In this document: one piece after another, positions 8,501 through 13,459 of the stretch
How positions within the stretch are numbered: the stretch's first letter is position 1
Layout: each line of letters starts with the position of its first letter
DNA from: Flavobacteriaceae bacterium
GTDB taxonomy: Bacteria; Bacteroidota; Bacteroidia; Flavobacteriales; Flavobacteriaceae
Length of the DNA: 13,459 nucleotides
Direction: 5' to 3'
NCBI GenBank assembly: GCA_947472705.1
Contig: CANJDA010000047.1
Coordinates: 1 to 13,459 of the forward strand
Notes under the pieces: model-generated
What the model was told of the DNA's origin: nothing
What the model saw: the letters and a program-made list of their open reading frames with translations, nothing else
Databases searched by the model: none
Translations under genes and position numbers: made by a program

Positions 8501-8891
8501 CAGAAATTGAAGTGTTTTCTTTGAAACGGCGTGCAGTTTCCTTCACAACTGCAAAAGCATCTGGAAGTATTTCCATTAAAACTTTTTCAGAGATATCATA
8601 AGCTTCTTTTTCTAAAGCGTCAATAGCGTTATAGATGTCTTCTCTCAAATCAATATCGGCGGTATTTTCAGCTTCAATTTTTTTAGCTTCAATCTCGGCG
8701 TCTTGTTTGGCACGAGCTTGTTTTATTTTTTCTTTAAACTCAGTCGTTTTAGCTCGTAAATCGTCATGAGAAAGGGCTGCTAATAAAGGTTCTAAAGCTT
8801 TTATTTTGGTAATATAAGGTTGAGTAGCTTTGACATCTTTTTGGGATTTGTCGCCTACAAAAGCTTTGATTATGCTATTGATAAAACTCAT
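5538..8891 (-). CDS. secA: Preprotein translocase ATPase subunit SecA
   Basis: SecA is the motor of the Sec pathway. It binds SecYEG at the inner membrane and uses ATP to push unfolded preproteins across. The 1117-residue sequence shows Walker A MQTGEGKT (192-199), Walker B/DEAD-type DEVDSVLIDDARTPLI (300-314), IVDEQTGRIMDGRRYSDG (515-532), the second nucleotide-binding motifs TNMAGRGTD (684-692) and QLRGRAGRQGDPGSSQFYVS (721-740), and the helical scaffold region VDEAWKKHLRKMDELKQSV. It is longer than the roughly 900-residue E. coli protein mainly because of an insert at about 320-485 between DEVD and the next ATPase motif, common in Bacteroidota. The C-terminus ends KAESMIASGEWVLVNE and lacks the CxCx8C(C/H) zinc motif used for SecB and lipid contact in Proteobacteria. 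The ATG at 8891 follows an exact -7 element by 27 bases. Confidence 0.98.
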   Translation of the reverse strand: MSFINSIIKAFVGDKSQKDVKATQPYITKIKALEPLLAALSHDDLRAKTTEFKEKIKQARAKQDAEIEAKKIEAENTADIDLREDIYNAIDALEKEAYDISEKVLMEILPDAFAVVKETARRFKENTSISVSATAKDRELSATKTYITLDGDKAHWANSWNAAGKEITWDMIHYDVQLIGGIVLHEGKIAEMQTGEGKTLVATLPLYLNALTGNGVHLVTVNDYLAKRDSTWKAPLFEFHGITVDCIDNHSPNSDARRKAYEADITYGTNNEFGFDYLRDNMAHSPEDLVQRKHNYAIVDEVDSVLIDDARTPLIISGPVPDGDRHEFNELKPKIENLYNLQRQLANGFLTEAKRFFKEGNMKDAGFQLLRAYRALPKNKALIKFLSEEGVKQLLQKTENEYMADNNRKMPEVDEALYFVIEEKNNQVELSDNGIKFLSKDTDENFFVLPDIGTEIANIEKQNLEKDKEADAKEKLFQDFSIKSERIHTLTQLLKAYTLFEKDVEYVIMDNKILIVDEQTGRIMDGRRYSDGLHQAIEAKEQVTIEAATQTFATITLQNYFRMYSKLAGMTGTAVTEAGELWEIYKLDVVEIPTNRGMARQDKEDLIYRSVREKFNAVIEDVTQLSQSGRPVLIGTTSVEISELLSRMLKIRGVAHNVLNAKMHKQEAQIVEEAGKSGVVTIATNMAGRGTDIKLSPEVKAAGGLAIIGTERHDSRRVDRQLRGRAGRQGDPGSSQFYVSLEDNLMRLFGSERVAKIMDRMGLKEGEVIQHSMMTKSIERAQKKVEENNFGTRKRLLEYDDVMNAQREVVYKRRRHALHGERLKLDIANMMYDTCELIVGENKGKNDFKNFEFELIRYFSITSPMTQSEFEKGSDMEITGKVYKAALAYYTEKTERSAREAFPIIADVYQKEGNKFERIVVPFSDGIKTLNVVTDLKKAFDSNGAQLVADFEKNITLAIVDEAWKKHLRKMDELKQSVQLAVHEQKDPLLIYKLEAFNLFRAMLDGVNKEVISFLFKGDLPQQNQNIQEARQVKQKVNYTESKDEVLNSDELAARNREAGQTQQRPAVTETIVRDAPKINRNDTVTIKHVMSGKTEAMKYKKAESMIASGEWVLVNE

Positions 8892-8917
8892 AATGGTTTT
8901 GTATTTTTAAAGGTGTG

Positions 8918-8925
8918 CAAATTTA
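8918..8925 (-). promoter_or_regulatory. -7 element of the secA promoter
   Basis: The minus strand reads TAAATTTG from 8925 to 8918, an exact TAnnTTTG, placing transcription start near 8911 and a leader of about 20 bases. The -33 position carries only TTTC, inside the neighbouring terminator hairpin. Confidence 0.45.
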
Positions 8926-8928
8926 AAT

Positions 8929-8956
8929 AAAAAAAAAGCCCGAAATGGACTTTTTT
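8929..8956 (-). terminator. Rho-independent terminator of the DUF2795-type gene
   Basis: On the minus strand AAAAAAGTCC (8956-8947) pairs with GGGCTTTTTT (8941-8932) with one U-G wobble, loop ATTTC, followed by a continuous T run of nine ending at 8929. The wobble is a mismatch on the plus strand, so the orientation is minus. It separates the small upstream gene from secA. Confidence 0.8.
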
Positions 8957-8980
8957 CTGTTGTGTTCGTTTATTTTTTTT

Positions 8981-9202
8981 TTAATATTCATCCTCATTCC
9001 AAAGATAATCTTCGTCAGTTGGATAATCAGGCCAAATCTCTTCCATAGATTCATAAATTTCACCTTCGTCTTCTATCGATTGTAAATTTTCCACTACTTC
9101 AAGTGGAGCTCCTGTTCGTATAGCATAGTCGATAAGTTCATCTTTGGTAGCTGGCCAAGGTGCATCACTTAAATAGGATGCTAATTCTAATGTCCAATAC
9201 AT
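8981..9202 (-). CDS. DUF2795-type small acidic protein (73 aa)
   Basis: This is a small soluble protein beginning MYWTLELASYLSDAPWPATK, then DELIDYAIRTGAPLEVVENL and an acidic, tyrosine- and tryptophan-rich tail, EEIWPDYPTDEDYLWNEDEY. It matches, from memory, a highly conserved flavobacterial protein labelled DUF2795. The family has no established biochemical role, although the D-E-L-I-x-Y-A/A-x-x-x-G-A-P-x-x-V pattern looks like a small helical domain. The frame extends to an ATG at 9229, but that codon lies inside a -7 promoter element (9234-9227), so the ATG at 9202 is chosen; MYWTLELASYLSDAPWP is also the conserved beginning. It is a single-gene unit with its own promoter and terminator. 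No functional link to secA is implied. Confidence 0.88.
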   Translation of the reverse strand: MYWTLELASYLSDAPWPATKDELIDYAIRTGAPLEVVENLQSIEDEGEIYESMEEIWPDYPTDEDYLWNEDEY

Positions 9203-9226
9203 CTTCTGTCGATTTTTTAGTTTATG

Positions 9227-9256
9227 CAAAAATAAATTTTATACTGAAAAAGTCAA
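9227..9256 (-). promoter_or_regulatory. Promoter of the DUF2795-type gene
   Basis: TTG (9256-9254), a 19-base spacer and TATTTTTG (9234-9227) on the minus strand form a good Bacteroidota-type promoter with an exact -7 box. The predicted start near 9220 leaves about 18 bases of leader before the ATG at 9202. Confidence 0.6.
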
Positions 9257-9306
9257 GTAAAAATTGATTTATTTTATAAAAAAGTTAAGAACGTTTTTTC
9301 TTAGTG

Positions 9307-9334
9307 ATAAGAGAACAGTTTTAACTGTCCTTAT
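9307..9334. terminator. Stem-loop after the adenosyltransferase gene, possible weak terminator
   Basis: ACAGTT (9315-9320) and AACTGT (9323-9328) form a perfect stem extended by ATAAG (9307-9311) with CTTAT (9330-9334) across a small internal loop. It lies 10 bases beyond the stop codon of the minus-strand adenosyltransferase. It lacks an immediate T run on the minus strand, so it may be a 3'-end stabilising hairpin rather than an efficient terminator. Confidence 0.4.
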
Positions 9335-9344
9335 TTAAGAAGCA

Positions 9345-9914
9345 TCATTTTCTGGGAATCCATTTTACTTCATCTGCTTTAAGCTCATGGGACAACTTCC
9401 GTGCCAATACAAAAAGGTAGTCAGAAAGTCGGTTTAAATATTTAATGACATGTTCATCAGTAGGTTCTATTTCGTGAAGATGAACTGCTAAACGCTCTGC
9501 TCTTCGGCAGACACAGCGTGCTATGTGACAATATGACACGGTTGTATGCCCGCCAGGTAAGACAAAGTGTGTCATGGGAGGTAAAGTTGTTTCCATCATG
9601 TCAATTTCGTTTTCAAGGAAAGTGATATCTTCTTCTGATATTCGATTGATGTTTAAACGAGGTTGTCCATTTTTTAAAGTTTCTTTATCTGGAGGAGTGG
9701 CTAAGATGGCGCCTACAGTAAATAATCGATCCTGCACTTCTATCAATATATTTTTGTATAGTTGATTAACATCTTGATCGCGAATAAGTCCTATATGAGA
9801 ATTGAGTTCATCAACAGTTCCATAACTTTCAATACGTATGTGGTGTTTTGATACTCGGGTACCACCAAAAAGCGCTGTAGTACCAGTATCCCCCGTTTTT
9901 GTATATACTTTCAT
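9345..9914 (-). CDS. Cob(I)alamin / cob(I)yrinic acid a,c-diamide adenosyltransferase, PduO type
   Basis: This cytoplasmic enzyme transfers the adenosyl group of ATP to reduced cobalamin, making adenosylcobalamin. The 189-residue protein has the PduO-type ATP loop near the N-terminus, TKTGDTGTTALFGGTRVSKH (5-24), then YGTVDELNSHIG (31-42), the active-site motif CRRAER (136-141) and the ending YLNRLSDYLFVLAR (159-172). These match the human MMAB/PduO fold and not the CobA or EutT types. The frame reaches an upstream ATG at 9938; it is rejected because MKVYTKTGD is the family's normal start and 9938 lies in a -7 element. The gene is divergent from the cobalamin-binding regulator, sharing a 139-base region. 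Its product can supply both methylmalonyl-CoA mutase (see meaB in this window) and the regulator's chromophore; the latter role is inference. Confidence 0.93.
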   Translation of the reverse strand: MKVYTKTGDTGTTALFGGTRVSKHHIRIESYGTVDELNSHIGLIRDQDVNQLYKNILIEVQDRLFTVGAILATPPDKETLKNGQPRLNINRISEEDITFLENEIDMMETTLPPMTHFVLPGGHTTVSYCHIARCVCRRAERLAVHLHEIEPTDEHVIKYLNRLSDYLFVLARKLSHELKADEVKWIPRK

Positions 9915-9935
9915 TTTATCATTGTTTTCAGATTT

Positions 9936-9943
9936 CAAAAATA
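9936..9943 (-). promoter_or_regulatory. -7 element of the adenosyltransferase promoter
   Basis: The minus strand reads TATTTTTG from 9943 to 9936, an exact TAnnTTTG, 21 bases before the ATG at 9914. No TTTG was found at the -33 distance, which would fit a weak or activated promoter. It faces away from the regulator's -7 box 80 bases further on. Confidence 0.45.
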
Positions 9944-10023
9944 GTAAATTAATAGGGTTTAGCCGTTTTTTTACTTTACAGAATGATCAAAAAATCTTTT
10001 TATGTTCATTTAAAATTGCTTTG

Positions 10024-10031
10024 TATATTTG
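10024..10031 (+). promoter_or_regulatory. -7 element of the MerR/B12 regulator promoter
   Basis: TATATTTG at 10024-10031 is an exact -7 box, 22 bases before the ATG at 10054. It overlaps the 8-mer TTGTTTAA (10029-10036), which also occurs, direct and inverted, at the crtI promoter. That makes autoregulation possible. The -33 region carries only TATG (10001-10004) at a 19-base spacing. Confidence 0.5.
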
Positions 10032-10053
10032 TTTAATTAAAATTAAAAATATA

Positions 10054-10953
10054 ATGAACAAAATTAAAGTTCAATTTAGCATAAAAGAATTAGAAAATTT
10101 TTCAGGTATTAAAGCACATACCATCAGAATATGGGAGAAAAGATACCAAATTTTTAACCCAAATAGGACAGAGACTAATATCCGACTTTACTCTTTAGAG
10201 GAACTACAAAAGTTGTTGAATGTATCTTTTTTGATTGATTATGGGTATAAAATCTCTAGAATTTCTAAGCTTTCTATGACTGATATGGAAAAGACTGTAA
10301 ATCAGGCCTATTCTGAAAAGAACAATTATGTTTATTCGATAAATATTTTGAAAATAGCAATGCTTAATTTTGACGCGATTTTGTTTAGTCAAACCTATAA
10401 TGAGTTGTTAAAAACAAAAAGTTTTAGCCAGATTTTCATGGAGGTTTTTATTCCTTTTCTTAAAGAAATTGGAATGCTTTGGCAGACTAACTCTATTAAA
10501 CCAATACATGAGCATTTTATCAGTTCGTTAATTTACCAAAAACTGTTTGAGAACATTAGTTTAGCTCAGGGTAAAAATCAAATTATTGATACTGAAAGGA
10601 TATTTGTTTTATTTCTTCCTGAAAATGAAATGCATGAAATTTCATTGATGTTTATTAATTATCAATTGTTAAATAAAGGGTATCGAACTATTTATTTAGG
10701 AGCTGGTATTCCTTATGGAGATTTGCTTGAAATCAATAAGTTCTATGATAATGTTCATTATATTTCTTACTTTACTGTTATGCCATTTGCTGCGGATATA
10801 GATGTTTATCTAAATAATTTTTATACCGACATTTTAAGCAAGAATTCTAGTAAGTTGTATGTTTCTGGCAGACTAGCAAAATATGTTTCTGATGCTTTAA
10901 TTCCTTCTATTTATAAATTTGATTCTCTTGATGAATTAATAACTGCAATATAA
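10054..10953 (+). CDS. MerR-family regulator with cobalamin-binding domain, CarH/LitR-like
   Basis: This 299-residue protein combines an N-terminal MerR winged helix (about 8-75: FSIKELENFSGIKAHTIRIW, then EKRY, NPNR, NIRLYSLEEL) with a helical cobalamin-binding bundle and a C-terminal Rossmann-type B12 domain (about 183-299). In CarH, adenosylcobalamin is held between a W-x9-E-H motif and an axial histidine; light breaks the Co-C bond and releases the DNA. Here W143-x9-E153-H154 is intact, and the axial histidine corresponds to H194 in ENEMHEIS (190-197), followed by the typical NKGYRTIYLGAGIP (207-220). The usual glycine three residues after the histidine is serine (S197). An upstream reading frame from 9838 runs antisense through the adenosyltransferase and is rejected; ATG 10054 gives a normal MerR start. 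It lies 60 bases before crtI. Light sensing and repression of crt are inferred. Confidence 0.88.
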   Translation: MNKIKVQFSIKELENFSGIKAHTIRIWEKRYQIFNPNRTETNIRLYSLEELQKLLNVSFLIDYGYKISRISKLSMTDMEKTVNQAYSEKNNYVYSINILKIAMLNFDAILFSQTYNELLKTKSFSQIFMEVFIPFLKEIGMLWQTNSIKPIHEHFISSLIYQKLFENISLAQGKNQIIDTERIFVLFLPENEMHEISLMFINYQLLNKGYRTIYLGAGIPYGDLLEINKFYDNVHYISYFTVMPFAADIDVYLNNFYTDILSKNSSKLYVSGRLAKYVSDALIPSIYKFDSLDELITAI

Positions 10954-10962
10954 TTATATTTA

Positions 10963-10995
10963 TTTGCATTATTGTTTAATAAATAATTATATTTG
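10963..10995 (+). promoter_or_regulatory. Promoter of the crt operon
   Basis: TTTG (10963-10966), a 21-base spacer and TATATTTG (10988-10995) give exact matches to both Bacteroidota promoter elements within the 60-base gap between the regulator and crtI. The start would fall near 11001, with a leader of about 13 bases. The crt genes can therefore be transcribed independently of the regulator. Confidence 0.65.
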
Positions 10996-11003
10996 TTAAA
11001 CAA
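10972..11003. repeat. Inverted repeat TTGTTTAA / TTAAACAA flanking the crtI -7 box (candidate operator)
   Basis: TTGTTTAA (10972-10979) and its exact inverted copy TTAAACAA (10996-11003) are separated by 16 bases, with centres 24 bases apart. The left arm lies in the promoter spacer and the right arm starts at the base after the -7 box, a position where a bound dimer or tetramer would block RNA polymerase. The same 8-mer overlaps the regulator's own -7 box. The 8-mer also occurs in coding DNA in the window, so only its placement is informative. Confidence 0.4.
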
Positions 11004-11013
11004 AAATAAATAA

Positions 11014-12474
11014 ATGAAAATTGTAATTATTGGTTCTGGCTTTTCTTCATTGGCTGCTTCATGCTATTTAGCTCAGGCAGGTTTTGATGTTGAAGTTTAT
11101 GAAAAAAACAATACGATTGGTGGTAGAGCGAGGCAATTGATAAAAGATGGGTTTACTTTTGATATTGGCCCTACCTGGTATTGGATGCCAGATGTATTTG
11201 AGAAATTCTTCAATGATTTTGATAGAAAGGTTTCGGATTATTATTCACTAGAAAAGCTGTCACCAGCTTATAGAGTTTATTTTGATAAAAATGATTTTAT
11301 TGAAATTGAGGATTCTTTGAATAACATAGTCGAAACTTTTGAGTCACTAGAAAAAGGAAGTGGACAAAAACTAGAAGTGTTTATTAAGGAAGCAAAAGAT
11401 AATTATGACATAGCCATTAAAGATTTGGTTTACCAACCAGGAGATTCTATAACTGAATTAATTACTGTGCAAACAATGTTGAAAGTATCACAGTTTTTTA
11501 CTACCATCAGTAAAACGGTAAAGAAAAGATTTAAAGATAATCGTTTACAGCAAATTTTAGAATTTCCTGTTTTGTTTTTGGGTGCTAAACCTTCAAATAC
11601 TCCTGGCTTTTATAATTTTATGAATTATGCTGATTTTGGTTTAGGAACTTGGCATCCAAAAGGAGGAATGTTTAAAGTGGTAGAAGCAATGGAAGATTTA
11701 GCACTTGAATTAGGTGTTAAATTTCATCTCAATTCAAATGTTGATAAGATATTTGTTGAGAATAATGAAGCAAAAGGAATAAGAGTAGACGGAGCTGAAA
11801 TAAAAGCAGATGTTGTATTGAGTGGCGCTGATTATCATTTTACCGAAACACTTTTAGAGAAATCACAACGTCAATATTCTGAAGAGTATTGGGATAAAAA
11901 AACCTTTGCGCCTTCTTCTCTTTTATTTTATGTTGGTTTTGATAAAAAAATTCAAAATGTATGTCATCATTCTTTATTTTTCGATGCCCCATTTGAGCAA
12001 CACGCGGTGGAAATTTATGATACAAAAGTATGGCCTGAAAATCCACTGTTCTATGCAAGTTTTCCTTCTAAAACAGAAGATGGACTTGCCCCGGAAGGAA
12101 AAGAAACAGCTATCTTTTTAATTCCTTTAGCAACTGATTTAGAAGACACACCCGAAATAAGAGAGCTATATTTTGACAAGATTATAACCCGATTTGAAAA
12201 ATTAACCAATCAGTCAGTAAAAAACAATATAGTCGTTAAAGAATCTTATTGTGTCAATGATTTTAAAAATGATTATAATTCGTATAAAGGGAATGCCTAT
12301 GGATTGGCAAATATCTTGACTCAAACCGCTTTTTTGAGGCCTAAAATAAAAAGCAGAAAAGTGGACAATCTCTATTTTACAGGACAATTAACAGTTCCTG
12401 GTCCAGGAGTTCCTCCTTCTTTAATATCAGGAAAAATTGCTAGTCAAAAAATTATTAATGAAAACAAATTATGA
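11014..12474 (+). CDS. crtI: Phytoene desaturase (lycopene-forming), CrtI type
   Basis: CrtI is an FAD-dependent, membrane-associated enzyme that introduces four double bonds into phytoene to give lycopene. The 486 residues begin with the dinucleotide-binding fold GSGFSSLAASCYLAQAG (7-23) ending in acidic VEVYEKN, followed by IGGRAR (35-40) and FDIGPTWYWMP. The C-terminus carries the bacterial-type CrtI signature NLYFTGQLTVPGPGVPPS (about 452-469). The length is normal. Related CrtI-like desaturases such as CrtN or 4,4'-diapophytoene enzymes share the fold, but the following crtB and crtZ point to C40 carotenoids. Its stop overlaps the crtB start in ATGA, indicating translational coupling. 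Expression is probably controlled at the promoter directly upstream by the adjacent regulator. Confidence 0.95.
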   Translation: MKIVIIGSGFSSLAASCYLAQAGFDVEVYEKNNTIGGRARQLIKDGFTFDIGPTWYWMPDVFEKFFNDFDRKVSDYYSLEKLSPAYRVYFDKNDFIEIEDSLNNIVETFESLEKGSGQKLEVFIKEAKDNYDIAIKDLVYQPGDSITELITVQTMLKVSQFFTTISKTVKKRFKDNRLQQILEFPVLFLGAKPSNTPGFYNFMNYADFGLGTWHPKGGMFKVVEAMEDLALELGVKFHLNSNVDKIFVENNEAKGIRVDGAEIKADVVLSGADYHFTETLLEKSQRQYSEEYWDKKTFAPSSLLFYVGFDKKIQNVCHHSLFFDAPFEQHAVEIYDTKVWPENPLFYASFPSKTEDGLAPEGKETAIFLIPLATDLEDTPEIRELYFDKIITRFEKLTNQSVKNNIVVKESYCVNDFKNDYNSYKGNAYGLANILTQTAFLRPKIKSRKVDNLYFTGQLTVPGPGVPPSLISGKIASQKIINENKL

Positions 12475-13310
12475 AAAGTTTATTTGATAAATCTTCCTTG
12501 GATTGCAGTAAAAAAATAACCAAAAATTATAGCACTTCATTTTCGTTGGCTATAAAACTGCTTTCTTCAAAAATTCAGTCTGACATTTATGCTATTTATG
12601 GATTTGTTAGATGCGCTGATGAAATTGTTGATACTTTTAGTGATTTTGATCAAGAATTGTTATTGACCGAATTCGAACTTGAATTTCATAAAGCTTTTGA
12701 CAGAAAAATAAGTTTGAATCCAGTATTAAATGCTTTTCAAGAAGTAGTACATCGATATGAAATGTTGGATTTGGTAACTCCTTTTTTGAAAAGCATGCGA
12801 ATGGATTTAAACAAAAAAGAATATCTAACCCTAGAAGAATACGAAGAATATATTTTCGGCTCTGCTGACGTTGTGGGCTTAATGTGTCTAATGGTTTTTG
12901 TCAATGGTGACAGAAATCGATACGAAGAACTGAAAGCCAGCGCAATGAAATTAGGTTCGGCATTTCAAAAGGTAAACTTCTTACGAGATATTAAACATGA
13001 TTATGAAACTTTGGGAAGAGTCTATTTTCCAAATGTAAATCTTATATCTTTGACAGAGGAAGACAAGCAAAAAATTATTCAGGAAATAGAAAATGATTTT
13101 GAATTAGCATTTGAAGGAATTAAAAAATTACCTAAAGAAGCTAAATTTGGAGTATATACGGCCTATAAATATTACATAAGTTTATTGTCTAAAATTGAAA
13201 AAAAACAACCCCAAGCAATTTTAAATGAACGCATTCGTGTAAATGATTTGAGTAAACTTTTTATTATTGGAAAATCGTATGTTAAGTACCAACTAAATTT
13301 TATGTTGTGA
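12471..13310 (+). CDS. crtB: Phytoene synthase
   Basis: CrtB condenses two geranylgeranyl diphosphates through prephytoene diphosphate to 15-cis-phytoene, the first committed step of C40 carotenoid synthesis. The 279-residue protein is all-helical, in the trans-isoprenyl diphosphate synthase head-to-head family. Its two Mg-diphosphate motifs are DEIVD (50-54, within YGFVRCADEIVDTF) and DIKHD (173-177, within QKVNFLRDIKHDYETLGRVY). The intervening GSADVVGLMCLMVF (130-143) is also characteristic. Its ATG overlaps the crtI stop by four bases, and its TGA overlaps the crtZ start, so all three genes should be made from one message. Squalene synthase-like HpnC/HpnD are the main alternatives, but the crtI-crtZ context and motif spelling favour CrtB. 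Confidence 0.94.
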   Translation: MKSLFDKSSLDCSKKITKNYSTSFSLAIKLLSSKIQSDIYAIYGFVRCADEIVDTFSDFDQELLLTEFELEFHKAFDRKISLNPVLNAFQEVVHRYEMLDLVTPFLKSMRMDLNKKEYLTLEEYEEYIFGSADVVGLMCLMVFVNGDRNRYEELKASAMKLGSAFQKVNFLRDIKHDYETLGRVYFPNVNLISLTEEDKQKIIQEIENDFELAFEGIKKLPKEAKFGVYTAYKYYISLLSKIEKKQPQAILNERIRVNDLSKLFIIGKSYVKYQLNFML

Positions 13311-13459
13311 TGAATATTATTTTATATTTCGCAATAACACTGATAACCTTTCTAGCCATGGAAATAGTTACATGGCTTACCCATAAATTTGTAATGCATG
13401 GTTTTTTGTGGTATTTACATGCCGATCATCATCAACCAAAATATAAATCAATATTTGAA
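13310..13459 (+). CDS. crtZ: Beta-carotene 3-hydroxylase (N-terminal 50 codons; cut by window edge)
   Basis: Fifty codons are visible before the window ends. The protein starts with a membrane segment (NIILYFAITLITFLAMEIVT) and continues directly into the histidine clusters HKFVMHG (25-31) and HADHH (37-41), the first two of the di-iron histidine boxes of CrtZ hydroxylases in the fatty acid hydroxylase/sterol desaturase superfamily. CrtZ adds hydroxyl groups to the rings of beta-carotene to form zeaxanthin, the usual yellow pigment of Flavobacteriaceae. The ATG overlaps the crtB stop in TGATG. A lycopene cyclase gene is needed for the pathway and is expected just beyond the window, but is not seen. 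The full protein is typically about 150-170 residues. Confidence 0.92.
   Translation, partial: MNIILYFAITLITFLAMEIVTWLTHKFVMHGFLWYLHADHHQPKYKSIFE

Noticed and set aside
9915..9938. Upstream ATG giving the adenosyltransferase eight extra residues
   Set aside because: The codon lies within an exact TAnnTTTG -7 element and the family normally begins at MKVYTKTGD.
9838..10053. Long N-terminal extension of the MerR regulator
   Set aside because: The extension runs antisense through the start of the adenosyltransferase and across both promoters; MNKIKVQFSIKELENFSGI at 10054 is a normal MerR beginning.
10054..10953. Regulator as a BluR/MlrA-like protein that has lost cobalamin binding
   Set aside because: Those proteins lack the cobalamin ligands, whereas this one keeps W-x9-E-H and the axial histidine.
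1..13459. CRISPR array, insertion sequence, phage or defence system
   Set aside because: No spaced direct repeats, transposase, integrase or tRNA-associated attachment site was seen; all sizeable genes are metabolic, transport, secretion or pigment genes.

Overview
The window looks like a chromosome segment of a pigmented member of the Flavobacteriaceae (Bacteroidota), most likely Flavobacterium or a close relative. The evidence is A/T-rich coding DNA, flavobacterial-type proteins (a SecA of 1117 residues without a C-terminal zinc motif, a small acidic DUF2795-type protein, a zeaxanthin-type crt operon), and promoters of the Bacteroidota form TTTG / TAnnTTTG with almost no Shine-Dalgarno sequences. 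No tRNA, rRNA, insertion sequence or CRISPR array was seen, and no gene-free stretch exceeds 300 bases.

Layout. (1) 1-861, minus: meaB, the G-protein chaperone of adenosylcobalamin-dependent methylmalonyl-CoA mutase, with its C-terminus cut by the window edge. (2) 1092-4680, plus: an AEC-family carrier, a directly abutting Fsr-like MFS exporter, and a separately promoted GlcD-type FAD-linked 2-hydroxyacid dehydrogenase, ended by a strong terminator. (3) 4710-8891, minus: a 36-residue lysine-rich protein, a 195-residue secreted protein of unknown function, and secA. (4) 8981-9914, minus: a DUF2795-type protein and a PduO-type cob(I)alamin adenosyltransferase. (5) 10054-13459, plus: a MerR-family regulator with a cobalamin-binding domain, then crtI, crtB and the start of crtZ, translationally coupled by ATGA and TGATG overlaps.

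The most interesting part is region 4 to 5. The MerR protein keeps the W-x9-E-H signature and the axial histidine of the CarH/LitR photoreceptors, which use adenosylcobalamin as a light-sensitive chromophore. It sits directly upstream of a zeaxanthin-type carotenoid operon and is divergent from the enzyme that makes adenosylcobalamin. The simplest reading is a self-contained light-responsive module: the adenosyltransferase makes the chromophore, the regulator holds the crt promoter down in the dark, and light destroys the cofactor and releases pigment synthesis. The parts are known from other phyla. The arrangement, a Gly-to-Ser change in the cobalamin signature, and candidate operators at the merR and crtI promoters are inferences from this sequence.
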